Source: an uncultured Paraburkholderia sp.
GTDB lineage: Bacteria; Pseudomonadota; Gammaproteobacteria; Burkholderiales; Burkholderiaceae
Direction of reading: 5' to 3'
Assembly: GCA_937917025.1 (NCBI GenBank)
Contig: CALFSF010000198.1
Coordinates: forward strand, 1 to 13,163
DNA length: 13,163 bases
The translations under genes were made by a program, and so were the position numbers. Numbering within the stretch: position 1 is the first letter of the stretch; each line of letters begins with the position of its first letter. The notes under the pieces were generated by a model. The model ran no database searches and was not told the DNA's origin. It saw only the letters and a list, made by a program, of their open reading frames with translations. Below are positions 4,968 to 12,099 of this stretch, in pieces.

Positions 4968-7334
4968 TCATTCGTAGTTGGTGAAACGCGACTGAGGCGG
5001 CGAGCCCGCCGGCAGCGGCGTGTAACCCGGCACGCTGGCGCGGAACGCCGAGATCAGCCCGTTGTCGACGTTCGACAAGCCCTTCAACGTCAGCTGCGCG
5101 AGGAACTTCGTGCTCGACGTCTGGCTGCCCGATGAATTCAGTCCATTTGCGTAACGCTGGAAACCCACGCCAAGCGTCCAGCAATCGGCATCGTATTGCA
5201 GCCCCAGCAGGCCGTCGACCAGCCGGTGCCCGCCCATATCGTAGTTCAGGCGCGCGACGCTGTAGACACGATGCGTCAGCGGCCACTGCCCCGAAATCAG
5301 GATCTGGTTGATCGGCTGGTTGTCGAGCGTGGTGTTCGCCCGCGTGTAGCGGTACGCAACGTTGATCACCTTGCCCGATGCCGGACTGAAGCCGAAGCCG
5401 ACGCTGGCTTTGGTCAGCTGATTGTTGTCGGCATTATATTGGAACGCGGTTTCCGACGCGAAACCGGCTCCGAGCTTCAGCGATGCGCCCGCGATCAGGT
5501 CCGAATGCGTCGCCTGCGCGGTCGTCTGACCCGGCAGCAGCGTGACGCGCTGGTCCTGGAAGTAGTACTGCTGCGCGATCACGAAGCGCGCGCGTTCGTC
5601 GCCGGTGGCCGGGTTGATGAAGCGCGTCGTGATCGCGGCCGTCAGCCGGTTCGCATCCGCGATCCGGTCGCCGCCGACAAATGTGTTCGGCGTGAAGATT
5701 TCCGCGAGACCGAAGTCGGAATCGGCGGTATCGAAGAGCGGCGCGAACTGCTGGTTGCGATACGGCGTGTAGACGTAGTAAAGCCGCGGCTCCAGCGTCT
5801 GGATGTAATCCTCGCCGAATATCCGCACCGAACGGTCGAACACCAGCCCGGTGTCGAAGCTGAACGTCGGGATCGACTCGGTGAAATTCTTCGGCTGCCC
5901 GGCGGGCGACCCGGGCGCGATATTGCTCAGATCATACGACGCGAAGTGCCATTGCACCTTCGGCGTCACGAAGTAGCCCGGACCCACCACCGAATACGAC
6001 AGGTACGGGTTGAACATCAACCGCTGACCTTCGGTCGCATCGTCCTGCGTGATCTTGAAGCGCGTGTAGTCGGCTTCCGCGCCGAAGTCGAAGCCGTCGA
6101 CGTTGTACTTCGTGTACTTCACGTTCAACTGCGGCTCGCGCGAATACGGCGGCACCGACGGCTCGAGCGTCTGCCAGTGCTGCTCGCGCGCGAGCACGGA
6201 CCACGGGCCGTTGTTGTACGTGAGGCCGGCTTCCTGCTGGTACAGCAGCTGCGTGCCGTTCAGGAACTGGTTCGTCGTCGACGAAAGGTCTTCCGGATAG
6301 GTGTTGTCCGAGACCTTGTTGTAATAGACGTATCCGGCGAACCCGTTGCCGAAGTTCTGGTTGTGCTGCAGGTAGATCGCGTAGCGGTCGGTCTTCGTGA
6401 TCGCGTCGTGCGGCAGGAATTCACCGGTAATCGTGCCGCTGTAAGTCGGCGACAGATAGCGGAACGTCGCCTGCGTCTGTACCCCGCGCTTCGAGATGAG
6501 CCGCGGTGTCAGCAACAGATCGCGATCCGGCGCGATGTTGAAGTAATACGGAACCGACAGCTCGAACCCGTTGTTCGAACTGAGCGACGCGACCGGCGGC
6601 AGAAAACCGCTGCGCCGCGCGCCCGACAGCGGGAACGACAGCCACGGGCTCGCGAAAATCGGCACGCCCTGGAAAAACAGCACGCCGTTATGCGCGACGC
6701 CTTCGTCCGCGCCGGTGTCGAAATTGAATTCGGTGCCCTTGATGTACCACGCCGGGTCGGTCTCGCACTGGCACGCCGTGTAGGTGCCGTGCGAGAACAC
6801 GGAGCGCTCGCTGTCGAGCATGTCGACGCGCTCCGCACTGCCGGGACCGCCCGTCAGGTTGAAGTGGTACTTCGGCGCGGGCATGTAGCCTTCGCTCGCC
6901 TCGACGCGCATGTGCGCCTCGGGGCCGGCAAACGAAATGCCGTTGTTGATGACGCGCACCGAGCCGTAGGCGTCGGCCATGTCGGTGTCTTCGTCGTAAT
7001 GGAGCGCGTCGGCCTTGATCACCGACGTGAAGCGGCGCACCTCGGCCGAACCCTTCGCGGCCATGTCCTGGCCGCTCGTGCCCGTGGTCGAATCGCCGAG
7101 CACGAAGGTGGCGGGCCGCTGTCCGCCCGCGACCGGGTGCTCCTCGAGCTGGGGGGCGAGCCGCAGGCCCCATGGCGCGTCGACAGGCTGCGCCTGCGCG
7201 GCGTCGCCGACCAGCTGGGCGTGCGCGAGCGCGGGCATCAGGCCCGGCACGGCGATCAACGCCGCGACGAGCCGCCTTTTGCGCGGTACGCCGTCACAAG
7301 AAGGTGTCGTTCGGAAAAGCTGTCTGGGCGGCAT
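4968..7334 (-). CDS. lptD: LPS-assembly protein LptD (outer-membrane translocon barrel)
   Basis: LptD (Imp/OstA), with the lipoprotein LptE, forms the outer-membrane end of the Lpt bridge and inserts LPS into the outer leaflet. The 788-residue protein has a signal peptide with basic PRKRR and AHA|Q near residue 39-40, a periplasmic OstA/LptA-like beta-jellyroll (about 95-225, including ADALHYDEDTDMADAYGSVR and FFQGVPIFASPW), and a long C-terminal barrel rich in alternating aromatic strands (for example LEPRLYYVYTPYRNQ at 514-528). Mature-region cysteines are Cys188 and Cys190 (ACQCE) and a single Cys718 (DADCWT); E. coli has an adjacent Cys-Cys pair at the second position. The ATG at 7334 is the only start that keeps the signal peptide; its ribosome site is weak. 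First gene of the cluster, divergent from amgK. Confidence 0.97.
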   Translation of the reverse strand: MPPRQLFRTTPSCDGVPRKRRLVAALIAVPGLMPALAHAQLVGDAAQAQPVDAPWGLRLAPQLEEHPVAGGQRPATFVLGDSTTGTSGQDMAAKGSAEVRRFTSVIKADALHYDEDTDMADAYGSVRVINNGISFAGPEAHMRVEASEGYMPAPKYHFNLTGGPGSAERVDMLDSERSVFSHGTYTACQCETDPAWYIKGTEFNFDTGADEGVAHNGVLFFQGVPIFASPWLSFPLSGARRSGFLPPVASLSSNNGFELSVPYYFNIAPDRDLLLTPRLISKRGVQTQATFRYLSPTYSGTITGEFLPHDAITKTDRYAIYLQHNQNFGNGFAGYVYYNKVSDNTYPEDLSSTTNQFLNGTQLLYQQEAGLTYNNGPWSVLAREQHWQTLEPSVPPYSREPQLNVKYTKYNVDGFDFGAEADYTRFKITQDDATEGQRLMFNPYLSYSVVGPGYFVTPKVQWHFASYDLSNIAPGSPAGQPKNFTESIPTFSFDTGLVFDRSVRIFGEDYIQTLEPRLYYVYTPYRNQQFAPLFDTADSDFGLAEIFTPNTFVGGDRIADANRLTAAITTRFINPATGDERARFVIAQQYYFQDQRVTLLPGQTTAQATHSDLIAGASLKLGAGFASETAFQYNADNNQLTKASVGFGFSPASGKVINVAYRYTRANTTLDNQPINQILISGQWPLTHRVYSVARLNYDMGGHRLVDGLLGLQYDADCWTLGVGFQRYANGLNSSGSQTSSTKFLAQLTLKGLSNVDNGLISAFRASVPGYTPLPAGSPPQSRFTNYE

Positions 7335-7410
7335 GTATCGTTTGGCGAATCGACCCGCCGCCAGCCCACGCCGTTACTGTCCGCCGCCAGCACAATCGGG
7401 CCGTATCAGC

Positions 7411-7438
7411 CAGATTGCAGACAAATATGCACAATCTG
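7411..7438. repeat. Perfect 7-bp inverted repeat in the lptD/amgK intergenic region
   Basis: CAGATTG (7411-7417) and CAATCTG (7432-7438) form a perfect inverted repeat with a 14-bp AT-rich centre, so the half-sites are 21 bp apart, two helical turns. It overlaps the candidate lptD promoter. GCACAATC also occurs twice as a direct repeat (7390-7397 and 7429-7436). This could be an operator for a dimeric regulator or a chance repeat. Confidence 0.4.
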
Positions 7439-7442
7439 TCGA
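7414..7442 (-). promoter_or_regulatory. Candidate sigma-70 promoter of lptD operon
   Basis: On the minus strand TCGACA (7442-7437, 5 of 6 to TTGACA), a 17-bp spacer and TGCAAT (7419-7414, 4 of 6 to TATAAT). Transcription would begin near 7406 and give a 5' leader of about 70 nt to the lptD ATG at 7334. It is the best match found in the intergenic region, but not experimentally known. Confidence 0.35.
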
Positions 7443-7490
7443 TCGATAAGGCGGGCGTTCAAACGGAAGGGGCGAAAGCTGGCGCGAGTC

Positions 7491-7519
7491 GCGTCAAAAA
7501 AGTCGTGGGGTATTATATG
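7491..7519 (+). promoter_or_regulatory. Weak candidate promoter of amgK-murU
   Basis: An AT-rich patch TATTATATG (7511-7519) stands out; TATATG at 7514-7519 has GCGTCA (7491-7496) 17 bp upstream. The -35 match is poor (3 of 6). A start near 7526 would leave about 30 nt before the amgK ATG. Confidence 0.25.
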
Positions 7520-7556
7520 GCAAGACGTTGCCCCTCAGAATTTGCCTCGGGTTTTC

Positions 7557-8648
7557 ATGACCTTTTCCACGCCTTCCGGCGCCCGCGCCACCTCCTCACC
7601 CTCTGACGACCGCCGTCTGGATCTGCTCACCGCCTGGCTTCGCCCGTATGCGGGCCGGTATGGCCTCGATGTGGCCTCGCTTGCGCCGGCTTCGTCGGAC
7701 GCGAGTTTCCGGCGCTATTTCCGGCTCGCCGCGAGCGGTGAGCATGGCGCGTCGCTGATTGCGGTCGATGCGCCGCCGCCGGAGAAGTGCCGCGAGTTCG
7801 CGCAGGTCGCGCAGCTGCTCGCGCAGGCGGGCGTCCACGTGCCGCGCGTGCTCGAGGTCGATTTCGACGCGGGCTTCATGCTCGTCACGGATCTCGGCAC
7901 GCAGTCGTACCTGCGCGCCTTGACCGACGCCCAGGTTGAAGCCCAGGGCGAAGCCGGCAGCACCGTCCCGCGCACGCTGATGCGCGACGCGCTCGATGCG
8001 CTGATCCGCTGGCAGCTCGCATCGCGGGAAGGCGTCCTGCCGCCGTTCGACGAGGCGTTCCTGCGCCGCGAAATGGAGTTGATGCCCGAGTGGTTTATCG
8101 AACGACATCTGGATCAGGCCGTCGACGACAAGACCCGTGGCGTGCTCGATCGCACGTTCGCGCTGCTGGTGGCGAGCGCCCGGGCGCAGCCGCAGGTGTT
8201 CATGCTGCGCGATTTCATGCCGCGCAACCTGATGATCGCGACCCCGAACCCGGGCGTGCTCGACTTCCAGGACGCCGTCCACGGCCCGATCACGTATGAC
8301 GTCGCTTCCCTGCTGCGCGACGCCTTTCTGAGCTGGGACGAAGCGTTCGAGCTCGATTGCTTCGTGTACTACTGGGAACGCGCGAAAAAAGCCGGCCTGC
8401 CGGTCGATCCCGATTTCGGCGAGTTCTTCCGTCAGCTCGAATGGATGGGCCTGCAGCGGCATATCAAGGTACTCGGGCTCTTCTGCCGGATCAACTATCG
8501 CGACGGCAAGCCGCACTACCTCGCCGACCTGCCGCGCTTTATCGGCTACGCGCGCAAGGTGGCCGAACGGTATCGCCCGCTCGGACCGTTCGCGAAGCTG
8601 CTCGACCAGCTGGAAGGCCGCGCGATCGACATCGGCTATACGTTCTGA
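7557..8648 (+). CDS. amgK: AmgK-like N-acetylmuramate/N-acetylglucosamine anomeric kinase
   Basis: AmgK phosphorylates recovered MurNAc (and GlcNAc) at the anomeric position, giving MurNAc-1-phosphate for MurU; this recycles peptidoglycan sugar without MurA and MurB and is linked to intrinsic fosfomycin tolerance in Pseudomonas. The 363-residue protein has an aminoglycoside-phosphotransferase fold: the N-lobe loop SSDASFRRYFR (46-56), a hinge-like VTDLG (110-114), the catalytic loop LRDFMPRNLM (217-226, Asp219 and Asn224), the metal-binding LDFQDA (235-240) and GPITYDVASLLRD (243-255). The usual His of the H-R-D loop is Leu217 here. The identity is strongly supported by murU 27 bp downstream and by the divergent lptD. 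The start is the first ATG after a long open stretch; its ribosome site is weak (TCGGG). Confidence 0.9.
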   Translation: MTFSTPSGARATSSPSDDRRLDLLTAWLRPYAGRYGLDVASLAPASSDASFRRYFRLAASGEHGASLIAVDAPPPEKCREFAQVAQLLAQAGVHVPRVLEVDFDAGFMLVTDLGTQSYLRALTDAQVEAQGEAGSTVPRTLMRDALDALIRWQLASREGVLPPFDEAFLRREMELMPEWFIERHLDQAVDDKTRGVLDRTFALLVASARAQPQVFMLRDFMPRNLMIATPNPGVLDFQDAVHGPITYDVASLLRDAFLSWDEAFELDCFVYYWERAKKAGLPVDPDFGEFFRQLEWMGLQRHIKVLGLFCRINYRDGKPHYLADLPRFIGYARKVAERYRPLGPFAKLLDQLEGRAIDIGYTF

Positions 8649-8675
8649 GCCTCTTCACCCAGGACCGCCTCCTCT

Positions 8676-9389
8676 GTGAATTCCCTGAAGAAAGCGATGA
8701 TTTTTGCCGCGGGACGCGGCGAGCGGATGCGTCCGCTGACCGACTCTCGCCCGAAACCGCTGCTCGAAGCCGGCGGCCGCGCGTTGATCGAGTGGCAGAT
8801 CGAGCGTCTCGCGCGGGCCGGCTTCGACACCATCGTGATCAATCACGCGTGGCTTGGCGGGCAGATCGAAGCCGCGCTCGGCGACGGCTCGCGCTGGAAC
8901 GTCGCGCTGCGCTATTCGCCTGAAGACGAAGCGCTGGAGACGGCGGGCGGCATCGCAAAGGCGCGGCCGCTGCTGGAAGACGCGGGCAAGCCGGAAATTT
9001 TCGTCGCGGTCAGCGGCGACGTGTACGCGGATTTCGACTACGGCACGCTCGATGGTCACGCCGCGCGGCTCGCCGCGCTGCCCGAGCCGGGCATGCACCT
9101 CGTGATGGTGCCGAATCCGCCGTTCCATCCGGCGGGGGATTTCGGGCTCGTCGACGGCGTGCTTTCGCTCGACGCGTCGCCGCGTTTCACGTTCGGCAAC
9201 ATCGGGCTCTACGACACGCGGATGTTCAGCGACCTGCAACCCGGCACGCGCCGCGCGCTGACGCCCTATTACCGCGATGCAATAGCGCGCGGGCGCGCCA
9301 CGGGCGAACTATACGAAGGACTGTGGGAGAACGTCGGCACACCGGCGCAGTTGCAGGCGCTCAACGAAAGGCTAACGGCACGCCGCTAG
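8676..9389 (+). CDS. murU: N-acetylmuramate alpha-1-phosphate uridylyltransferase MurU
   Basis: MurU converts MurNAc-1-phosphate and UTP to UDP-MurNAc and pyrophosphate, the last step of the AmgK-MurU recycling route in the cytosol. The 237-residue protein is a sugar-nucleotidyltransferase: MIFAAGRGERMRPLTDSRPK (8-27) is the nucleotide-binding signature with the conserved Arg and the later Lys-Pro; ALETAGGI (86-93), SGDVYADFDY with the metal-binding Asp115 (113-122), PAGDFGL (152-158) and FGNIGLYD (173-180) follow. The start is a GTG at 8676, giving MNSLKKAMIF; AGGA lies 11 nt upstream at 8661-8664. The in-frame ATG at 8697 would remove residues before the first beta strand, so GTG is preferred. 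It lies 27 bp after amgK and is surely co-transcribed with it. Confidence 0.92.
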   Translation: MNSLKKAMIFAAGRGERMRPLTDSRPKPLLEAGGRALIEWQIERLARAGFDTIVINHAWLGGQIEAALGDGSRWNVALRYSPEDEALETAGGIAKARPLLEDAGKPEIFVAVSGDVYADFDYGTLDGHAARLAALPEPGMHLVMVPNPPFHPAGDFGLVDGVLSLDASPRFTFGNIGLYDTRMFSDLQPGTRRALTPYYRDAIARGRATGELYEGLWENVGTPAQLQALNERLTARR

Positions 9390-9412
9390 TTGCCTGTAGC
9401 CGCGTCGCGCTG

Positions 9413-9455
9413 CCGTCGTGCGACGGTTGCAACAGCCGCGGCGGCGGAATCCGCC
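9413..9455. terminator. Two small hairpins between convergent murU and the ABC exporter
   Basis: The perfect 14-bp palindrome at 9413-9426 can form a 5-bp stem with loop GTGC, and GGCGG-AAT-CCGCC at 9443-9455 forms a second 5-bp stem. Neither is followed by a T-run. They sit in the 106-bp convergent gap and may assist termination, but weakly. Confidence 0.25.
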
Positions 9456-9495
9456 TGCAGTTGATCGCTTTGCGCGAATCCACATCGATCGCGCG

Positions 9496-11391
9496 TCAGT
9501 GCCCGGTGCTGTCTGCTGCGGTCGCCGGTTCCGGCGCTTCATCCACGTGTTCCGCGCGTTGCTGCTGCAACGCCCACATCTGCGCGAACAGGCCGCCGGC
9601 GCGCACGAGTTCGGCATGCGTGCCGCGTTCGACGATCCTCCCGCGATCCATCACGATAATCTGCTGCGCGTGTACGACCGTCGACAACCGGTGCGCGATG
9701 ATGAGCGTCGTGCGCTCGCGGGCAATGTGGTCGAGTTCGTGCTGGATCGCGCGTTCGGAGCGCGAGTCGAGCGCCGACGTCGCTTCGTCGAAGATCAGGA
9801 TCGGCGGATTCTTCAGGATCGTGCGCGCAATCGCGACGCGTTGTTTCTCGCCGCCCGACAGCTTCAGGCCACGCTCGCCCACCGGCGTCTCGTAGCCCTT
9901 CGGCAGCCCTTCGATGAAATCGTGAATGTGCGCCGCGCGCGCCGCCGCGATCACTTCGTCGCGCGTCGCCGTCGGGTGGCCGTAGGCGATGTTGTAGTAG
10001 ATCGTGTCGTTAAAGAGCACCGTATCCTGCGGCACGATGCCGATCGACGCACGCAGCGAAGCCTGCGTCACGTCGCGGATATCCTGGCCGTCGATCGTGA
10101 TCGCGCCGCCCGTCGCGCGGTCGAGATCGTAGAAGCGGAACATCAGGCGCGCGAGCGTCGACTTGCCCGAGCCGCTATGTCCGACGACCGCCGTCGTCGT
10201 GCCGGCCGGAATCGTGAAGCTCACGTCATGCAGAATCTGACGCTCGGGCTCGTACGAAAAATTCACGTGATCGAGCCGCACCTGCGCGCCGCGCACGGCA
10301 AGCGTGGCCGCGTTTTCCAGGTCGGGCACTTCCTGCGTGGCGCCGAGCAGCGTGAACATGCGGTCCATGTCGGTGAGACTCTGCTTGAGTTCGCGATACA
10401 CCACGCCGAGAAAATTCAGCGGAATGTAGAGCTGCAGCATGAACGTGTTGATCAGCACGAGATCGCCGAGCGTGAGCTTGCCCGCCATGACGCCTTGCGT
10501 CGCGCGCCACAGGATGAACACGAGGCCCGTGCCGATGATCGTCTGCTGGCCGAAATTCAGCGCCGACAGCGAGTTCTGCGACTTGATCGCCGCCGTGCGA
10601 TAGCGCTTCAGGTTTTCGTCGTAACGCTTCGCTTCCCACTCTTCGTTGCCGAAGTACTTGACGGTTTCGTAGTTGAGCAGCGAATCGATGGCGCGTGAAT
10701 TCGCGCGCGAATCGAGGTCGTTCATCGTGCGACGGAAGTGCGTGCGCCATTCGGTCACTTTCACGGTGAACGTGATGTACGCGGCAAGCGCGATAAACGT
10801 GACGATCGCGTAATACGCCTCGTATTTGACGACGAAAAACCCCAGCACGAGCCCGACTTCGACGAGCGTCGGCAGGATGCTGTAGAGCGAATACGAAATG
10901 AGCTGCGTGATGCCGCGCGTGCCGCGTTCGATATCGCGCGACATGCCGCCTGTCTGCCGGTCCAGATGAAACCGGAGTGAGAGCGCGTGCAGATGCCGGA
11001 ACACTTTCAGCGCGAGTTGCCGCACCGCGCTTTCGGTCACCTTCGAAAAGAGGATTTCGCGCAGTTCGGTGAAGAGCGACGTCGACAGCCGCACCACCGC
11101 GTACGCGACCACGAGCAGCCCGACGCCGCCTAGCAGCACGATGCCCGGCGCGTGATCCGCGCGCCCGAGCGCCGTCAGGTGCTGCACCGACACGAGGCTG
11201 TCGATGATCCGCTTCATCACGATCGGCACGCCGAGGTTCGCGACCTTCGCACCGATCAGGCAGCTGAGCGCGAAGGTGACGCGCCACTTGTACGTCGCGA
11301 GATACGGCAGCAGCGAGAGGATCGTCTGCCAGTCGTTGCGCGGCTGGGTCGAGATCGGGGAAGGCTCGGACGAGGCGGAATAACGGCGCAT
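9496..11391 (-). CDS. ATM1-like ABC exporter (fused membrane domain and ATPase)
   Basis: A half-transporter of 631 residues: a six-helix exporter membrane domain (about 35-335) fused to an ATPase domain (about 368-600). ATPase motifs: Walker A GHSGSGKST (404-412), Q-loop at Gln455 in GIVPQDTVLFNDTI, signature LSGGEKQ (511-517), Walker B ILIFDEA (531-537) and switch His567 in IIAHRLS. NYETVKYFGNEE (240-251) and PQDTVLFNDTIYYNIAYG are characteristic of the ATM1/HMT1/ABCB7 subfamily, whose bacterial members export glutathione conjugates or metal-glutathione complexes; substrate here is inferred only. The ATG at 11391 (MRRYSASSEP) is chosen. A TTG at 11475 with AGGAAG 8 nt upstream would add 28 Pro/Arg-rich residues and cannot be excluded. 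It is convergent with murU and divergent from the thioesterase gene. Confidence 0.9.
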   Translation of the reverse strand: MRRYSASSEPSPISTQPRNDWQTILSLLPYLATYKWRVTFALSCLIGAKVANLGVPIVMKRIIDSLVSVQHLTALGRADHAPGIVLLGGVGLLVVAYAVVRLSTSLFTELREILFSKVTESAVRQLALKVFRHLHALSLRFHLDRQTGGMSRDIERGTRGITQLISYSLYSILPTLVEVGLVLGFFVVKYEAYYAIVTFIALAAYITFTVKVTEWRTHFRRTMNDLDSRANSRAIDSLLNYETVKYFGNEEWEAKRYDENLKRYRTAAIKSQNSLSALNFGQQTIIGTGLVFILWRATQGVMAGKLTLGDLVLINTFMLQLYIPLNFLGVVYRELKQSLTDMDRMFTLLGATQEVPDLENAATLAVRGAQVRLDHVNFSYEPERQILHDVSFTIPAGTTTAVVGHSGSGKSTLARLMFRFYDLDRATGGAITIDGQDIRDVTQASLRASIGIVPQDTVLFNDTIYYNIAYGHPTATRDEVIAAARAAHIHDFIEGLPKGYETPVGERGLKLSGGEKQRVAIARTILKNPPILIFDEATSALDSRSERAIQHELDHIARERTTLIIAHRLSTVVHAQQIIVMDRGRIVERGTHAELVRAGGLFAQMWALQQQRAEHVDEAPEPATAADSTGH

Positions 11392-11470
11392 GAAGGTCGG
11401 CTGTGGGGAGGGGGTGTCGAATGTATCGGAGCGCGCCCGCCCGCGGGCTTCCGGTGCGCGCGCTTTCCCG

Positions 11471-11476
11471 TACAAT
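11471..11476 (+). promoter_or_regulatory. Possible -10 element for the thioesterase gene
   Basis: TACAAT (5 of 6 to TATAAT) in a rare AT-rich patch of the divergent gap; no good -35 lies 16-18 bp upstream. If used, the thioesterase mRNA would have a leader of about 145 nt containing the 7-bp stem at 11528-11544. Confidence 0.2.
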
Positions 11477-11527
11477 TCCTGATCTTCCTATTGTCGCAGA
11501 AGCCGGCTGGCGCCGCTTTCGCCGCGC

Positions 11528-11544
11528 TGGCCGGGCACCGGCCA
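11528..11544 (+). other. Stem-loop in the thioesterase upstream region
   Basis: TGGCCGG (11528-11534) and CCGGCCA (11538-11544) pair perfectly around the 3-nt loop GCA. No T-run follows, so it is not an intrinsic terminator. It may be a 5'-leader structure or a chance GC palindrome. Confidence 0.25.
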
Positions 11545-11626
11545 TGCCGATGGCGTGAAAAGCGCGTCTCTTCCATACGAAGCGAAGCCCGCCGGCACGA
11601 AGCCAACCCGCTCCATGGATGTCACG

Positions 11627-12022
11627 ATGACCCAAAATCTCCAACTCCCGCAAAAGCCGCCTGCCCTGCGTGTCGTCCCGCAACCGTCGGATTCGAACAT
11701 GCATGGCGACGTGTTCGGCGGCTGGATCATGGCGCAGGTCGACATCGCCGGGTCGATCCCGGCGAGCCGCCGCGCGAACGGCCGGGTCGCGACGATCGCG
11801 GTCAATTCGTTCGTGTTCAAGCAGCCGGTTTTTGTCGGCGACCTGCTGAGCTTTTACGCGGATATCGTGAAGACGGGCAATACGTCGGTCACGGTTTCGG
11901 TCGAGGTGTACGCGCAACGCATGAGCCTCGCCGAACACGTCGTGAAGGTGACCGAAGCGACGCTCACGTATGTCGCGACCGACAGCGACCGTCGTCCGCG
12001 GGCGCTGCCGGCGCTGGATTAA
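11627..12022 (+). CDS. YciA-like hotdog-fold acyl-CoA thioesterase
   Basis: A short (131-residue) single hotdog-domain thioesterase that should hydrolyse acyl-CoA to free acid and CoA in the cytosol. Family hallmarks: SDSNMHGDVFGGWIMAQVDI (21-40), in which Asp39 corresponds to the catalytic acid of YciA; VNSFVFKQPVFVGDLL (59-74), which forms the central strand and the Gly-Asp turn; and VTEATLTYVA (108-117) as the last strand. Members act as oligomers and range from short-chain to broad acyl specificity; the substrate is not readable. Start: the ATG at 11627 has GGA (11617-11619) 7 nt upstream; an in-frame ATG at 11615 or GTG at 11555 would add residues not expected in the fold. It stands alone, between the divergent ABC exporter and the convergent GGDEF-EAL gene. 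Confidence 0.88.
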   Translation: MTQNLQLPQKPPALRVVPQPSDSNMHGDVFGGWIMAQVDIAGSIPASRRANGRVATIAVNSFVFKQPVFVGDLLSFYADIVKTGNTSVTVSVEVYAQRMSLAEHVVKVTEATLTYVATDSDRRPRALPALD

Positions 12023-12067
12023 GCGTTTTCAGCTGGTGAAGCGCGGCGCTTCGCTCCATGCCGGGAC

Positions 12068-12099
12068 CCAGGCCGCCCTGGCGCGGCGCTGGTGTTTTT
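12068..12099 (+). terminator. Probable intrinsic terminator of the thioesterase gene
   Basis: CCAG-G-CCGC (12068-12076) pairs with GCGG-CG-CTGG (12083-12092) around a 6-nt loop, an 8-bp stem with a small internal loop, followed by TGTTTTT (12093-12099). The orientation and position 45 bp after the thioesterase stop fit. The T-run touches the stop codon of the convergent gene. A second inverted repeat, GAAGCG-CGG-CGCTTC at 12038-12052, lies just upstream and may serve the opposite strand. Confidence 0.5.

Noticed and set aside
7427..7606. A 59-codon plus-strand ORF, with an inner ATG at 7517 preceded by GGGG, overlapping the amgK start in another frame; a possible leader peptide.
   Set aside because: It covers the candidate promoter and runs 50 bases into amgK without coupling geometry; no coding signal beyond chance.
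5196..8648. A 1150-codon plus-strand open frame running antisense to lptD and then in frame into amgK, suggesting a giant fusion protein.
   Set aside because: The first two thirds are Arg/Val-rich shadow sequence opposite the clear LptD coding frame, produced by the G/C third-position bias. Only the part from 7557 has family motifs (AmgK).
11439..11448. Palindrome GCCCGCGGGC in the gap before the ABC exporter as a regulator site.
   Set aside because: Pure GC palindromes of this length are expected often at this base composition, and nothing else nearby supports it.
11472..11494. Inverted repeat ACAAT-N13-ATTGT between the ABC exporter and thioesterase genes.
   Set aside because: Arms of only 5 bp and an 18-bp centre spacing; too weak to call beyond the single -10-like element.
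9418..11938. Long frames opposite or out of phase with the ABC exporter (426 codons plus strand; 570 codons minus strand).
   Set aside because: Arg-rich, low-complexity shadow translations of a gene whose true frame holds all ABC motifs.
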